Positions 16,765-26,162 are shown, numbered from the stretch's first letter. The stretch: DNA of 64,000 nucleotides from Ulvibacter sp. MAR_2010_11 (GCF_002813135.1 NZ_PHTY01000001.1:1607501-1671500); one strand, 5' to 3'. Program-made: numbers and translations. The notes: generated from the letters alone by a model not told the origin.

Positions 16765-17976
16765 TTGAAAGAAGCATATATCATTGACGGAGTGCGGACT
16801 CCCATTGGAAGTTATCAGGGAATTTTAAGTGCTGTGCGAACAGACGACTTGGGGGCTTTGGTTATTTCTGAAATTGTAAAAAGAAATCCCAACATTCCGA
16901 AAGAAGCATTCGATGATGTGATTATGGGATGTGCCAATCAGGCGGGTGAAGATAACCGAAATGTGGCTCGTATGTCGCTGCTGCTGGCAGGACTGCCTTT
17001 CACCGTTCCCGGTGAAACAGTCAATAGACTGTGCAGCAGCGGACTGTCAGCAATTATCCACGCCAATCGCGCAATTAAAGCGGGCGACGGTGATGTATTT
17101 ATTTCCGGCGGTGTTGAAAACATGACCAGAGGACCTTATGTGATTGCAAAACCTTCTACGGGATTCGGTACCGACGCCAAAATGTACGACTCCAGTTTCG
17201 GGTGGCGCTTTGTGAACCAGAAGATGCACGATTTGTACGGAACAGACGGGATGGGTAATACAGCCGAAAATCTTGTTGAAAAATATAATATCACCCGCGA
17301 AGATCAGGATGCGTTTGCTTATAACAGTCAGATGAAGGCTTCGGCGGCCCAACAAAACGGCAGATTAGCCAAGGAAATCGTGCCTGTGGAAATTCCGCAG
17401 CGGAAAAAAGATCCCATAATATTCAAGGACGATGAATTTATTAAACCAACCACTTCCAAAGAGATTCTGGCAAAATTACGCCCGGCCTTTAAGAAAGATG
17501 GTAGTGTTACTGCCGGGAATTCTTCCGGATTAAACGACGGAGCAGCTGCTACTATCATTGCTTCCGAAGCAGCCGTAAAGAAATACAATTTAAACCCTTT
17601 GGCACGAATTGTTAGCTCGGCTGTAATAGGTGTGGAACCGAGTATCATGGGTATTGGTCCCGTTGAAGCGAGCAACAAAGCTTTGGAAAAAGCAGGTCTT
17701 ACTATGAACGATATGGACGTGATAGAACTAAACGAGGCTTTTGCATCACAGGCATTGGCCTGTATTAGGGCATGGGGACTTAAGGACGATGATCCGCGAA
17801 TCAATCCCAATGGAGGTTCTATAGCTATTGGACATCCACTGGGAGTTACAGGTGCGAGAATTGCTTATTCGGCAGCTTTGGAATTGATTGAGCAGCATAA
17901 AAGGTACGCACTAATAACTATGTGTGTTGGTGTGGGGCAGGGTTATGCTGCGATTATTGAAAATGTGAATCTGTAA
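16765..17976 (+). CDS. paaJ: 3-oxoadipyl-CoA/3-oxo-5,6-dehydrosuberyl-CoA thiolase
   Basis: A 403-residue thiolase for the two thiolytic steps of the pathway. The nucleophile Cys90 is in RLCSSGLSAI. The C-terminal NGGSIAIGHPLGVTGAR carries the catalytic His, and TMCVGVGQGYA the second Cys. The start is TTG at 16765, giving M-K-E-A-Y-I-I-D-G, which matches the usual thiolase N-terminus; no ATG lies nearby. A TAACTTTG string overlaps the start codon but has no partner -33 box. paaJ, the SDR gene and paaZ follow closely. Confidence 0.95.
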   Translation: MKEAYIIDGVRTPIGSYQGILSAVRTDDLGALVISEIVKRNPNIPKEAFDDVIMGCANQAGEDNRNVARMSLLLAGLPFTVPGETVNRLCSSGLSAIIHANRAIKAGDGDVFISGGVENMTRGPYVIAKPSTGFGTDAKMYDSSFGWRFVNQKMHDLYGTDGMGNTAENLVEKYNITREDQDAFAYNSQMKASAAQQNGRLAKEIVPVEIPQRKKDPIIFKDDEFIKPTTSKEILAKLRPAFKKDGSVTAGNSSGLNDGAAATIIASEAAVKKYNLNPLARIVSSAVIGVEPSIMGIGPVEASNKALEKAGLTMNDMDVIELNEAFASQALACIRAWGLKDDDPRINPNGGSIAIGHPLGVTGARIAYSAALELIEQHKRYALITMCVGVGQGYAAIIENVNL

Positions 17977-17978
17977 AT

Positions 17979-18581
17979 ATGAGAATCTTAATTATCGGAG
18001 GAAACGGAACTATTGGTAAAACCATCACCAAAAGATTGTATGATAAGCACGATGTGCTAATCGCAGGCAGAACTTCCGGTGATGTTGAGGTCGATATTGC
18101 TTCATCAGCTTCCATCACTGATATGTTTCAGAAAGTGGGACAGGTAGATGCCATTGTAAATGTTGCGGGGGATGCCAAATGGGATAAGTTCGATAACCTT
18201 TCCGAAGAAGATTTTTACATAGGTATTCGCAGTAAAATGATGGGACAGGTGAATTTGGTACGATTGGGAAGAGCGTTTTTAAATCCGGGAGGATCTATCA
18301 CTTTGACCACGGGAATTTTGGCTGATGAGCCTGTAGACATGACCACAAGTGCGGCTATGGTAAACGGAGCAATTCAAAGCTTTGTAAAGGCAGTAGCCTT
18401 AGAACTGGAAAACGGCATTAGAGTGAACGTGGTTTCGGCCGATTTGGTGGAAGATTCCTATGAAAAATACAAAGATTATTTCCCCGGAAATACCCCGGTT
18501 CCCATGCAAAAGGTGGTTGATGGCTATGTGAAAAGTGTGGAAGGAAAAATTAATGGAGAAATCATACGGATTAGAGCATAA
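17979..18581 (+). CDS. Atypical short-chain dehydrogenase lacking YxxxK
   Basis: A 200-residue Rossmann-fold protein with GGNGTIGKTITKRL at residues 6-19 and NVAGDAKWD near 60. The usual catalytic Tyr-x-x-x-Lys is absent: the equivalent helix reads AAMVNGAIQSFVKAVALEL. This arrangement is normal for a small atypical SDR family (related to PRK07578), so it is not a local mutation. It starts 2 nt after paaJ and precedes paaZ, which implies co-expression with the paa genes. Whether it catalyses a redox step or binds a nucleotide for another purpose is unknown. Confidence 0.85.
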   Translation: MRILIIGGNGTIGKTITKRLYDKHDVLIAGRTSGDVEVDIASSASITDMFQKVGQVDAIVNVAGDAKWDKFDNLSEEDFYIGIRSKMMGQVNLVRLGRAFLNPGGSITLTTGILADEPVDMTTSAAMVNGAIQSFVKAVALELENGIRVNVVSADLVEDSYEKYKDYFPGNTPVPMQKVVDGYVKSVEGKINGEIIRIRA

Positions 18582-18677
18582 GATGAGGATTAAGCTTTTG
18601 AAGGTAAATCTTTAAAAACTTGTGAATTAGTGATTTGATAATTAAAAGGATTAGAATCCTATTTATATAACAAAATT

Positions 18678-21188
18678 ATGAATAAACTACAAAACTACGT
18701 TACAGGTCAATGGCTTGAAGGAAATGGAGAAGGCGTGCCTATGCACGATGCGGTTACAGGTGAAATCGTTGCCTTGTCCGATACCAAGGGTCTTGACTTT
18801 GGTGAAATCCTGCAATACGGAAGAGAAAAAGGCGAAGTGCTTCGCAATATGACCTTTCAGGAAAGGGGGATGATGCTAAAGAAGCTGGCTTTGTATCTCA
18901 ATAAGCGCAAGGAACAATTCTACGAAGTGAGTTACCGTACCGGTGCTACACGTATTGATAGTTGGATAGATATTGAAGGAGGGTTTGGAAATTTATTTGC
19001 CAATGCTTCGCTTCGGAAATTGTTTCCCAATCAGTCATACCACGTAGAAGGCGATCCTATCGATTTATCGCGTGGTGGACGTTTTATGGCGCATCATATT
19101 ATGGTTCCCAAAAAGGGAGTTGCAATTCATATTAACGCTTATAACTTCCCGGTTTGGGGCATGTTGGAAAAATGTGCCGTTAATTGGATGGCGGGAGTTC
19201 CGGCGGTTGTAAAACCTGCGACCAATACCTCTTTTCTTACAGAAGCAGTAGTACGCGAAATTATAGCTTCAAAAATTCTTCCTGAAGGTGCTTTACAACT
19301 TATTTCAGGATCGGCCAGAACGATTCTGGATACAGTCGAGTCTCAGGATGTTGTAACCTTTACGGGTTCTGCCACCACCGGAAGAATGCTGAAAACACAT
19401 CCGCGAATTATAGAAGAGGCAGTACCTTTTAACATGGAAGCCGATTCATTAAATGCTTCCGTTCTAGGGGAAGACGCGGTACCGGAAACACCCGAATTCG
19501 ATTTGTTTATAAAGGAAGTTCGAAATGAAATGACCGTAAAGGGCGGACAAAAATGTACCGCCATTCGACGCATCATTGTTCCGGAAAAACTGATGGAAGA
19601 TGTGCAAATTGCACTTGGAAAAGCATTGGATAAAGTTACCATCGGTGATCCACGATTGAAGGAAGTGCGCATGGGCGCCTTGGTGAGTATGGATCAAGTG
19701 ACCGAAGTGCACGACAGGGTGAAAGAAATAGCCAAGTCAGCGCAGATTGTTTACGGAAATTTAGACAAGGTTGACGTTATTGGAGCCGATTCGAAAAAAG
19801 GGGCGTTTATGAGTCCTATTCTGCTTCGGGCAGATCATCCTTTCGATAATTGTGCGGCACACGATACCGAAGCATTTGGACCGGTAAGTACATTAATGCC
19901 TTATAAAAATCTTTCCGAAGCCATTCAATTGGCACAGATGGGAAAAGGCTCATTGGTGAGTTCCATTATCACAAATGACAATAAAATTGCCAAAGAATAT
20001 ACAGTAAATGCTGCTTCACATCACGGAAGAATCCTAATTCTGAATCGTGAAAGCGCCAAACAAAGTACAGGACACGGCTCTCCGTTACCAACATTGGTGC
20101 ATGGCGGACCCGGTCGCGCAGGAGGGGGAGAAGAAATGGGTGGAATTCGCGGGATCAAGCATTATTTGCAGCGATGTGCGATTCAGGGTTCGCCAACTAC
20201 GCTTACTGAAGTTACAGGTATCTATCAGCCTAAGGCTGATTATAAAGATGCCGAAAAGCATCCGTTTGCCTATCATTGGGAAGATATTGAGCCCGGAATG
20301 TCATTAAAGACACATAAACGTACCCTTACCGATGGCGACATTGTAAATTTCGCCAACCTTACCTGGGATCACTTTTACGCCCATACAGATATCACTTCAT
20401 TAGACGGAAGTATTTTTGAAAAACGAACCGCTCACGGTTATTTTATTCTTGCAGCGGCTGCAGGTTTGTTCGTGTATCCCAATAAAGGGCCGGTGGCGGC
20501 TAATTACGGATTGGAAGAATGTAGATTCTTGCGACCTATTTATCACAATGATACGGTATATGTCCGACTCACCTGCAAGCAAAAAATAGATCGCGACCAA
20601 AGAGGTGCGGAATTACCCAGTGGGATCGTAAAATGGTATGTTGAGGTTTTCGATGCCGAACCTGCCGACGATCAGGAGGATTTGGTGGCAGTTGCTACAA
20701 TTCTGACAATGGTTCAGAAAAAGCAGACTGTTTTTACTGAAATGACTTCAGAAAAAATAGAAGAACTTTTAAGTAAACTTAGCGAAGATACTAAGCCGGA
20801 ATGGGGTATTATGACACCACAACATATGATCGAACATCTTGAAGTTACGTATCGAATCGCTTCAGGAGAAATCCAGGATTTTGACGTGGCTACGCCTGAA
20901 AAATATCTGGAAAAAACATACGAATCGCTCTATAATTATGAACCGTTTCCGAAGAATACGAACTTCCCGTTACTTACAAAGGATACGCTGGAGTCGTTGC
21001 AGCACCCCGATCTGGAGACGGCGAAGCAAAAGTTTTTGGAAGCGAGAAACGAGTATTTACAATACTTTAAGGAAAACCCGGAGGCAAAGCTTAAAAACAT
21101 TGTGTTTGGGGAATTAAACAAATTTGAATGGTATTTAATGGAACGCAAGCATTTGAATCATCATTTTAGTCAGTTCGGATTGTTATAA
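18678..21188 (+). CDS. paaZ: PaaZ: oxepin-CoA hydrolase / semialdehyde dehydrogenase, fused to a DinB/DUF1569-like domain
   Basis: An 836-residue bifunctional ring-cleavage enzyme with an extra domain. Residues 1-515 are an aldehyde dehydrogenase domain with [10 protein letters not shown] and nucleophile Cys293 in [11 protein letters not shown]. Residues 530-680 are a MaoC-like hydratase with [11 protein letters not shown], which hydrolyses oxepin-CoA. E. coli PaaZ (about 681 residues) ends there. Here residues about 685-836 form a helical domain with His716 and His720 (TPQHMIEHL) and [10 protein letters not shown] at the C-terminus, resembling DUF1569/DinB-type metal-binding bundles. The gene carries no frameshift, so the three-part architecture looks real. 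The role of the third domain is unknown. Confidence 0.95.
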   Translation: MNKLQNYVTGQWLEGNGEGVPMHDAVTGEIVALSDTKGLDFGEILQYGREKGEVLRNMTFQERGMMLKKLALYLNKRKEQFYEVSYRTGATRIDSWIDIEGGFGNLFANASLRKLFPNQSYHVEGDPIDLSRGGRFMAHHIMVPKKGVAIHINAYNFPVWGMLEKCAVNWMAGVPAVVKPATNTSFLTEAVVREIIASKILPEGALQLISGSARTILDTVESQDVVTFTGSATTGRMLKTHPRIIEEAVPFNMEADSLNASVLGEDAVPETPEFDLFIKEVRNEMTVKGGQKCTAIRRIIVPEKLMEDVQIALGKALDKVTIGDPRLKEVRMGALVSMDQVTEVHDRVKEIAKSAQIVYGNLDKVDVIGADSKKGAFMSPILLRADHPFDNCAAHDTEAFGPVSTLMPYKNLSEAIQLAQMGKGSLVSSIITNDNKIAKEYTVNAASHHGRILILNRESAKQSTGHGSPLPTLVHGGPGRAGGGEEMGGIRGIKHYLQRCAIQGSPTTLTEVTGIYQPKADYKDAEKHPFAYHWEDIEPGMSLKTHKRTLTDGDIVNFANLTWDHFYAHTDITSLDGSIFEKRTAHGYFILAAAAGLFVYPNKGPVAANYGLEECRFLRPIYHNDTVYVRLTCKQKIDRDQRGAELPSGIVKWYVEVFDAEPADDQEDLVAVATILTMVQKKQTVFTEMTSEKIEELLSKLSEDTKPEWGIMTPQHMIEHLEVTYRIASGEIQDFDVATPEKYLEKTYESLYNYEPFPKNTNFPLLTKDTLESLQHPDLETAKQKFLEARNEYLQYFKENPEAKLKNIVFGELNKFEWYLMERKHLNHHFSQFGLL

Positions 21189-21284
21189 TTTAAAACAGAA
21201 AAATATAAAACAGAAAAATGTAAAAGTTCAAAATAAAATACCTTTTTACTTTATCATTTTAGATTTAAAATTTAGTATTTTAAT
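21189..21284. repeat. AT-rich palindromic intergenic repeat, copy 3 (paaZ-paaF)
   Basis: AAAACAGAAAAAT is repeated twice, followed by AATGTAAAAG. The right half (CTTTTTACTTTATCATTTTA, then TTTAAAATTT) is its approximate inverted complement. Same family as the other three paa gaps. Confidence 0.55.
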
Positions 21285-22037
21285 ATGACCCAGCCCTACG
21301 TAAAACAAGACATACAAAACGGAATCTCAACCATAGAATTCTTTCATCCCGCTCACAATAGTTTGCCGGGTGATATTCTGGCGAAATTGGTAGATGCCAT
21401 TAATGAAGCAGGAGCCAACGATGAGGTAAAGGTAATTATCCTTAAAAGCGGTGGCGAACGCACCTTCTGCGCCGGAGCCAGTTTTAAGGAACTTATCAAT
21501 ATTAACGATGCGGAGACAGGGAAAGTGTTTTTCAGTGGCTTTGCAAACGTTATTAATGCGATGCGTAAATGTCCTAAATTTATTATTGGTCGCATTCAAG
21601 GAAAGACCGTTGGAGGAGGTGTGGGAGTAGCTTCGGCAACCGATTATTGTATGGCTTCCAAATTTGCCTCAATTAAATTAAGCGAGTTAAATGTGGGAAT
21701 TGGTCCATTTGTGGTTGGACCTGCCGTAGAGCGCAAATTGGGTCTAACCGGTATGTCACAAATTGCTATCGATGCCGATACTTTTTACGATGCCGAATGG
21801 GCCAGACAAAAAGGATTGTATGCTGAAGTTTATGATTCTACTGAAGCGCTGGACGAGGCAGTGCAGGCTTTTGCCGAAAATTTATGTACTTATAATCCGG
21901 AAGCCATGAAGGAGATGAAAAAAGTGATGTGGGCGGGCACCGAAGACTGGGATAATCTCTTGGCCGAACGCGCCGCAATAAGCGGCAGACTAGTGCTTTC
22001 CGATTTTACAAAAGAAACGTTGAAAAGATTTAAATAA
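21285..22037 (+). CDS. Enoyl-CoA hydratase family protein, probable 2,3-dehydroadipyl-CoA hydratase (PaaF-like)
   Basis: A 250-residue crotonase-fold protein with ERTFCAGASFKEL (oxyanion hole), GGGVGVASATDYCMAS and KLSELNVGIGPFVVGPAVER. Aligned by eye to mammalian enoyl-CoA hydratase, the Glu144 position (GGCE) is Gly here. The Glu164 position is kept (SEL). Standard PaaF has both. Position between paaZ and paaY argues for the 2,3-dehydroadipyl-CoA hydration step, but the missing first glutamate leaves room for an isomerase, lyase or hydrolase role. I therefore leave the symbol empty. Confidence 0.85.
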   Translation: MTQPYVKQDIQNGISTIEFFHPAHNSLPGDILAKLVDAINEAGANDEVKVIILKSGGERTFCAGASFKELININDAETGKVFFSGFANVINAMRKCPKFIIGRIQGKTVGGGVGVASATDYCMASKFASIKLSELNVGIGPFVVGPAVERKLGLTGMSQIAIDADTFYDAEWARQKGLYAEVYDSTEALDEAVQAFAENLCTYNPEAMKEMKKVMWAGTEDWDNLLAERAAISGRLVLSDFTKETLKRFK

Positions 22038-22118
22038 AAAACCGCAAAATGTAAAACTGCAAAATGTAAAAGTTAAAACTGTTCATATAATGCTTTTTTA
22101 CTTTATCATTTAAAATTT
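22038..22118. repeat. AT-rich palindromic intergenic repeat, copy 4 (paaF-paaY)
   Basis: AAAATGTAAAAC, TGC, AAAATGTAAAAG on the left and CTTTTTTACTTTATCATTT on the right. Same design and sequence family as 14952-15031, 16677-16764 and 21189-21284. Confidence 0.55.
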
Positions 22119-22724
22119 ATGATTTACAGCTTTAAAGGACATATTCCCGTAGTGCATGAAAGCAGCTTTGTACATCCGTTGGCAGCAGTTACCGGAAATG
22201 TGATTATTGGAAAAAATTGTTATATAGGTCCGGGGGCTGCGATTCGCGGGGACTGGGGCGAGATAATCTTGGAAGATGGTGTAAATGTGCAGGAAAACTG
22301 TACGGTACATATGTTTCCGGGGAAATCGATTGTTTTAAAGAAAGGAGCTCATGTGGGTCATGGAGCCGTGATTCATGGTGCCAATTTGGGACGGAATTGC
22401 CTTATTGGAATGAATAGTGTAATCATGGACGATGCGGTGATTGGTGATGAATGTATTGTTGGCGCGATGAGTTTTGTAAAAGCCGAAACAGTTTTTTCGA
22501 AGCGGAAGTTAATCGTTGGCAATCCGGCGAAGGCGATTAAAGATATTTCAGATGAAATGATCGACTGGAAAACAGCAGGAACGAGGTTGTACCAACAATT
22601 ACCGAAGGATTGTCATGAAACACTTCGTGAAGTAGAGCCTTTACGGGAAATTCCGAAGGAGAGACCTGTGCAGGAAGATTTTTATAAGACGCTTCAGGAG
22701 ATAAGAAAAGAGCATAAAGAGTAA
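22119..22724 (+). CDS. paaY: PaaY, hexapeptide-repeat gamma-carbonic-anhydrase-like thioesterase
   Basis: A 201-residue left-handed beta-helix protein. Hexapeptide repeats run through AAVTGNVIIGKNCYIGPGAA, IILEDGVNVQENCTVHMFPG and VGHGAVIHGANLGRNCLIGM. Histidines in TVHMF, VGHGA and VIHGA fit the gamma-carbonic-anhydrase metal site. PaaY acts as a thioesterase that prevents build-up of toxic CoA esters in phenylacetate degradation. It is the last clear paa gene before the 2-oxoacid dehydrogenase subunits. Confidence 0.93.
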   Translation: MIYSFKGHIPVVHESSFVHPLAAVTGNVIIGKNCYIGPGAAIRGDWGEIILEDGVNVQENCTVHMFPGKSIVLKKGAHVGHGAVIHGANLGRNCLIGMNSVIMDDAVIGDECIVGAMSFVKAETVFSKRKLIVGNPAKAIKDISDEMIDWKTAGTRLYQQLPKDCHETLREVEPLREIPKERPVQEDFYKTLQEIRKEHKE

Positions 22725-22740
22725 TAACAATAATGTATTA

Positions 22741-22776
22741 AGTGTCACACTGAGCCTGTCGAAGTGTTGTCGAAGC
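22741..22776. repeat. Dispersed intergenic repeat (CTGAGCCTGTCGAAG type)
   Basis: GTCACACTGAGCCTGTCGAAG is followed by a partial second TTGTCGAAGC. This is the well-known CTTCGACAGGCTCAG-type repeat in reverse orientation, in the gap between paaY and the E2 gene, and shares its core with 16220-16261. Confidence 0.7.
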
Positions 22777-22791
22777 ATCGAATGTTAAAAT

Positions 22792-24066
22792 ATGACTAAA
22801 ACAGAATTTAAAATGCCCCGCATGGGGGAGAGCATCACCGAAGGAACCATCATCAACTGGTTGGTAAACGAAGGCGATAGCTTTGAGGAAGGAGATATTC
22901 TCTGTGAAGTAGCGACAGACAAGGTAGATAATGAAGTGCCGGCTCCTGCTTCAGGAAAAATGCTTCAGCATAAGTTTGGGCCCAAAGATGTGGTCCCTGT
23001 GGGCCAAGTGATTGCGATTTTAGAACTTTCAGGAGACCAAAAATCTATCCCTTCAGAAAAAAAGGAGAAAAAGGAAACTTCAGAAGTAATAACTTCAAAA
23101 AAATCTAAATCCAAACCTACATCTACCTCATTTAAGGTAAATGAAAACGTGTTTGTAAGTCCGTTGGTGGATAGCATCGCACGCAAGCATCACGTGAGTT
23201 ATGAAGAACTGGCGCGTATTCCCGGAACAGGAAAGGACAACCGATTGCGTAAAAGCGATTTGTTGAATTATATCGCTGAAGGCAGACAGTTTCAGTTTGC
23301 ACAAGCTGTGGCACCGGGGTCCGGATTTCAGGTTCCCGATCTTCAATTTGACAAGGGTAAAGGGAAAATGGTAGAGATGGATCGTATGCGTCAGCTAATT
23401 GCAGATCATATGGTTTTTAGCAAACATACGTCTCCTCATGTTACTGCCTATGTGGAAGCCGATTTAACCAATATGGTGGAATGGCGCAATAAAAACAAAG
23501 TAGCTTTTCAGAAAAAACACAGCGAAAAACTAACGTTTACCCCACTTTTCATCGAATGTGTTGCCAAGGCTATCAAGGCATTTCCTATGATAAACTCTTC
23601 TCTGGACGGAACAACAATTATAGTAAAAGACGAAATTAACATTGGGATGGCAACTGCCTTGCCAAGTGGAAACTTAATTGTTCCTGTAGTAAAAAATGCC
23701 GATAAAAAAAATCTGAAGGAATTAGCGGCAACCACCAACGAATTGGTTGGAAAGGCCCGCGATAACAAATTAAAAGGCGATGATGCCAAGGGAAGCACTT
23801 TTACCATTAGTAACGTGGGAACTTTTGGAAGCCTTATGGGCACCCCCATTATCAATCAGCCGGAAGCTGCTATTCTCGCGACAGGAATTATAAAGAAAAG
23901 AGCAGAAGTTATGGAAAGAGAAGATAGCGATACGATAGAAATAAGACAAATGATGTATCTGTCCCTTTCATTCGACCATCGAATTGTGGATGGTTATTTG
24001 GCAGGTTCTTTTTTACGAAGGATTGCCGACGAAATGGAACAGTTTGATTTGAACAGGAAATTTTAG
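22792..24066 (+). CDS. 2-oxoacid dehydrogenase E2 (dihydrolipoamide acyltransferase)
   Basis: A 424-residue acyltransferase core of a 2-oxoacid dehydrogenase complex. One N-terminal lipoyl domain has the lipoyl-Lys at 44 (CEVATDKVDNEVPAP). A charged linker covers about 84-115. The peripheral-subunit-binding domain is at about 123-163 (SPLVDSIARKHHVSYEEL). The C-terminal catalytic domain ends with SFDHRIVDGYL (His396, Asp400). The sequence suits a branched-chain-type E2, but substrate choice is set by E1. Only 1 nt separates it from the E1 gene, and it lies directly behind paaY on the same strand. Confidence 0.93.
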   Translation: MTKTEFKMPRMGESITEGTIINWLVNEGDSFEEGDILCEVATDKVDNEVPAPASGKMLQHKFGPKDVVPVGQVIAILELSGDQKSIPSEKKEKKETSEVITSKKSKSKPTSTSFKVNENVFVSPLVDSIARKHHVSYEELARIPGTGKDNRLRKSDLLNYIAEGRQFQFAQAVAPGSGFQVPDLQFDKGKGKMVEMDRMRQLIADHMVFSKHTSPHVTAYVEADLTNMVEWRNKNKVAFQKKHSEKLTFTPLFIECVAKAIKAFPMINSSLDGTTIIVKDEINIGMATALPSGNLIVPVVKNADKKNLKELAATTNELVGKARDNKLKGDDAKGSTFTISNVGTFGSLMGTPIINQPEAAILATGIIKKRAEVMEREDSDTIEIRQMMYLSLSFDHRIVDGYLAGSFLRRIADEMEQFDLNRKF

Positions 24067-24067
24067 A

Positions 24068-26125
24068 ATGAGCAAAATAAACAAAGAAATACTTAAAAAA
24101 GCATTTGTAAATCTGGTTACTGCTAAGGCAATGACCGAGGTATATGAAGAAAACTTTAAGGTAGTTTCAAAATACGTACACGCAACGTCCCGGGGTCATG
24201 AAGTAATTCAGACGGCAATCGGGATGCATTTGCAACCGCAGGATTATGCCTTTCCGTATTATCGCGATGATGCCATGTTGCTCGCAATAGGTATGAAACC
24301 TTATGAGCTGATGTTACAAATTCTGGCAAAACGCGATGATCCTTTTTCAGGGGGAAGAACTTATTATTCGCACCCCAGTTTGCGCGATGACGATAAGCCC
24401 AAGATTCCGCATCAAAGTAGTGCAACGGGGATGCAGGCCATTCCGGCTACCGGGGTCGCTTTAGGTATGTGGTATAAAGAGTCTGAAAAATTAAACAATC
24501 CTAAAGAAGAACATCCTTTTGTGGTGTGTTCTTTGGGAGATGCATCGGTCACTGAAGGAGAAATTGCCGAAGCTTTCCAAATGGCGGCCCTAAAGCAACT
24601 CCCCATATTGTATTTGGTGCAGGATAACGGTTGGGATATTAGTGCCAATGAAGCCGAAACACGGGCTCAAAATGCTTTTGAATATGCTGCGGGATTTCAT
24701 GGATTGGAGGCTGTTTCCATTGATGGAACCGATTTTGAGGAATCTTATGCAACGCTCGAAAGTGTGATTCACAAGATTAGAACCGAAAGAAGACCATTTT
24801 TGGTGCATGCCAAGGTTCCTTTGTTGAATCATCATACTTCAGGAGTGCGGATGGAATGGTATAGGGACGATTTGGAAGAAGCACAAAGTAGAGACCCTTA
24901 CCCGAAACTGAAAAAGTTATTGTTGGATGGCGGTTTTTCTGAGAAGGAATTAAATTCGATAGAAACCGATGCTTTAGACCAGATTAAAAATTCATTAACA
25001 CAGGCACTGGCAGCTGAAGATCCTCGCCCCGAAGATTTATTTACACACGATTTTGCACCCACTACAATCACCGAAGAAACCGGAACTCGTGCTCCAAAAG
25101 GAGCCGAAAAAGTAGTGATGGTTGATTGTGCGCTCTTTGCTATTGAAGAATTAATGGCGAAGCACAAGGAATGTCTATTGTACGGTCAGGATGTAGGAGG
25201 AAGGCTTGGAGGCGTTTTTAGAGAAGCCGCGACCCTTGCTCAAAAGTTCGGGGACAACCGTGTTTTTAATACACCAATCCAAGAGGCATTTATTGTAGGT
25301 TCTACGGTTGGAATGAGCGCCGTGGGTTTAAAACCTATTGTTGAGGTTCAGTTTGCCGATTATATCTGGCCGGGACTTAATCAACTATTTACCGAGGTAA
25401 GTAGAAGTTGTTACCTATCCAATGGAAAATGGCCCGTATCGATGATACTTCGTGTTCCCATTGGTGCCTATGGCAGTGGGGGTCCTTATCATTCCTCATC
25501 TGTAGAAAGTGTGGTGACGAACATACGAGGTTTAAAAATTGCGTATCCGAGTAATGGGGCCGATTTGAAAGGCTTGCTGAAAGCAGCCTATTACGACCCC
25601 AATCCGGTGGTTATTTTTGAACACAAGGGATTGTATTGGAGTAAGGTGCCGGGAACCAAAGGTGCGACTTCGGTGGAACCTTCGGAGGACTATATTTTAC
25701 CCTTTGGAAAGGCCTGGGTATTGCAGGAAATTTGGCCGCAAGAGGAAGAAGAGACACTTTCTATTATTACATACGGAATGGGAGTACATTGGGCATACAA
25801 TGCTTCAAGAGAGTTAAAAATGACCGATAAAATAGAAATAGTAGATCTACGAACGTTGCATCCTTTGGATTATGAAACCGTATTCAAATCGGTTAAAAAA
25901 TGCGGTAAATGTTTGGTGGTAACTGAGGAACCTTCAGAGAACAGTTTTTCAAGAGCCTTGCAAGGTAGAATTCAGGAAGAGTGTTTTCAGCAATTGGATG
26001 CTCCTGTAATGGTAATTGGTTCCGAAAATATGCCTGCAATTCCGTTGAATTCGGTTTTGGAACAAACCATGATTCCTTCTACTGAAAAGGTGAAAGCCAA
26101 GATTTTGGAATTATTGAATTACTGA
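24068..26125 (+). CDS. 2-oxoacid dehydrogenase E1, fused alpha and beta subunits
   Basis: A 685-residue thiamine-diphosphate decarboxylase in which E1-alpha (about 1-330) and E1-beta (about 345-685) are one chain. The alpha half has the TPP-binding run CSLGDASVTEGEIAEAFQMA to QDNGWDIS. The beta half has LLYGQDVGGRLGGVFREA, FNTPIQEAFIVG and IGAYGSGGPYHSSS. It would oxidatively decarboxylate a branched-chain or aromatic 2-oxoacid and load the acyl group on E2. No E3 gene is in the window, so it must be shared. It ends the long paa-side transcription unit, with a strong terminator 38 nt downstream. Confidence 0.93.
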   Translation: MSKINKEILKKAFVNLVTAKAMTEVYEENFKVVSKYVHATSRGHEVIQTAIGMHLQPQDYAFPYYRDDAMLLAIGMKPYELMLQILAKRDDPFSGGRTYYSHPSLRDDDKPKIPHQSSATGMQAIPATGVALGMWYKESEKLNNPKEEHPFVVCSLGDASVTEGEIAEAFQMAALKQLPILYLVQDNGWDISANEAETRAQNAFEYAAGFHGLEAVSIDGTDFEESYATLESVIHKIRTERRPFLVHAKVPLLNHHTSGVRMEWYRDDLEEAQSRDPYPKLKKLLLDGGFSEKELNSIETDALDQIKNSLTQALAAEDPRPEDLFTHDFAPTTITEETGTRAPKGAEKVVMVDCALFAIEELMAKHKECLLYGQDVGGRLGGVFREAATLAQKFGDNRVFNTPIQEAFIVGSTVGMSAVGLKPIVEVQFADYIWPGLNQLFTEVSRSCYLSNGKWPVSMILRVPIGAYGSGGPYHSSSVESVVTNIRGLKIAYPSNGADLKGLLKAAYYDPNPVVIFEHKGLYWSKVPGTKGATSVEPSEDYILPFGKAWVLQEIWPQEEEETLSIITYGMGVHWAYNASRELKMTDKIEIVDLRTLHPLDYETVFKSVKKCGKCLVVTEEPSENSFSRALQGRIQEECFQQLDAPVMVIGSENMPAIPLNSVLEQTMIPSTEKVKAKILELLNY

Positions 26126-26162
26126 GAAAAATAGGTTTTCAATTTTATTGAAAAGGCATAAA

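Noticed and set aside
16760-16767. TAACTTTG as a promoter for paaJ
   Set aside because: It overlaps the TTG start codon and no TTG -33 box lies about 20 nt upstream; more likely coincidence within an operon.
18678-21188. Frameshift or mis-joined genes to explain the long PaaZ
   Set aside because: The frame is continuous and the extra domain has coherent conserved-looking histidines and a normal stop.
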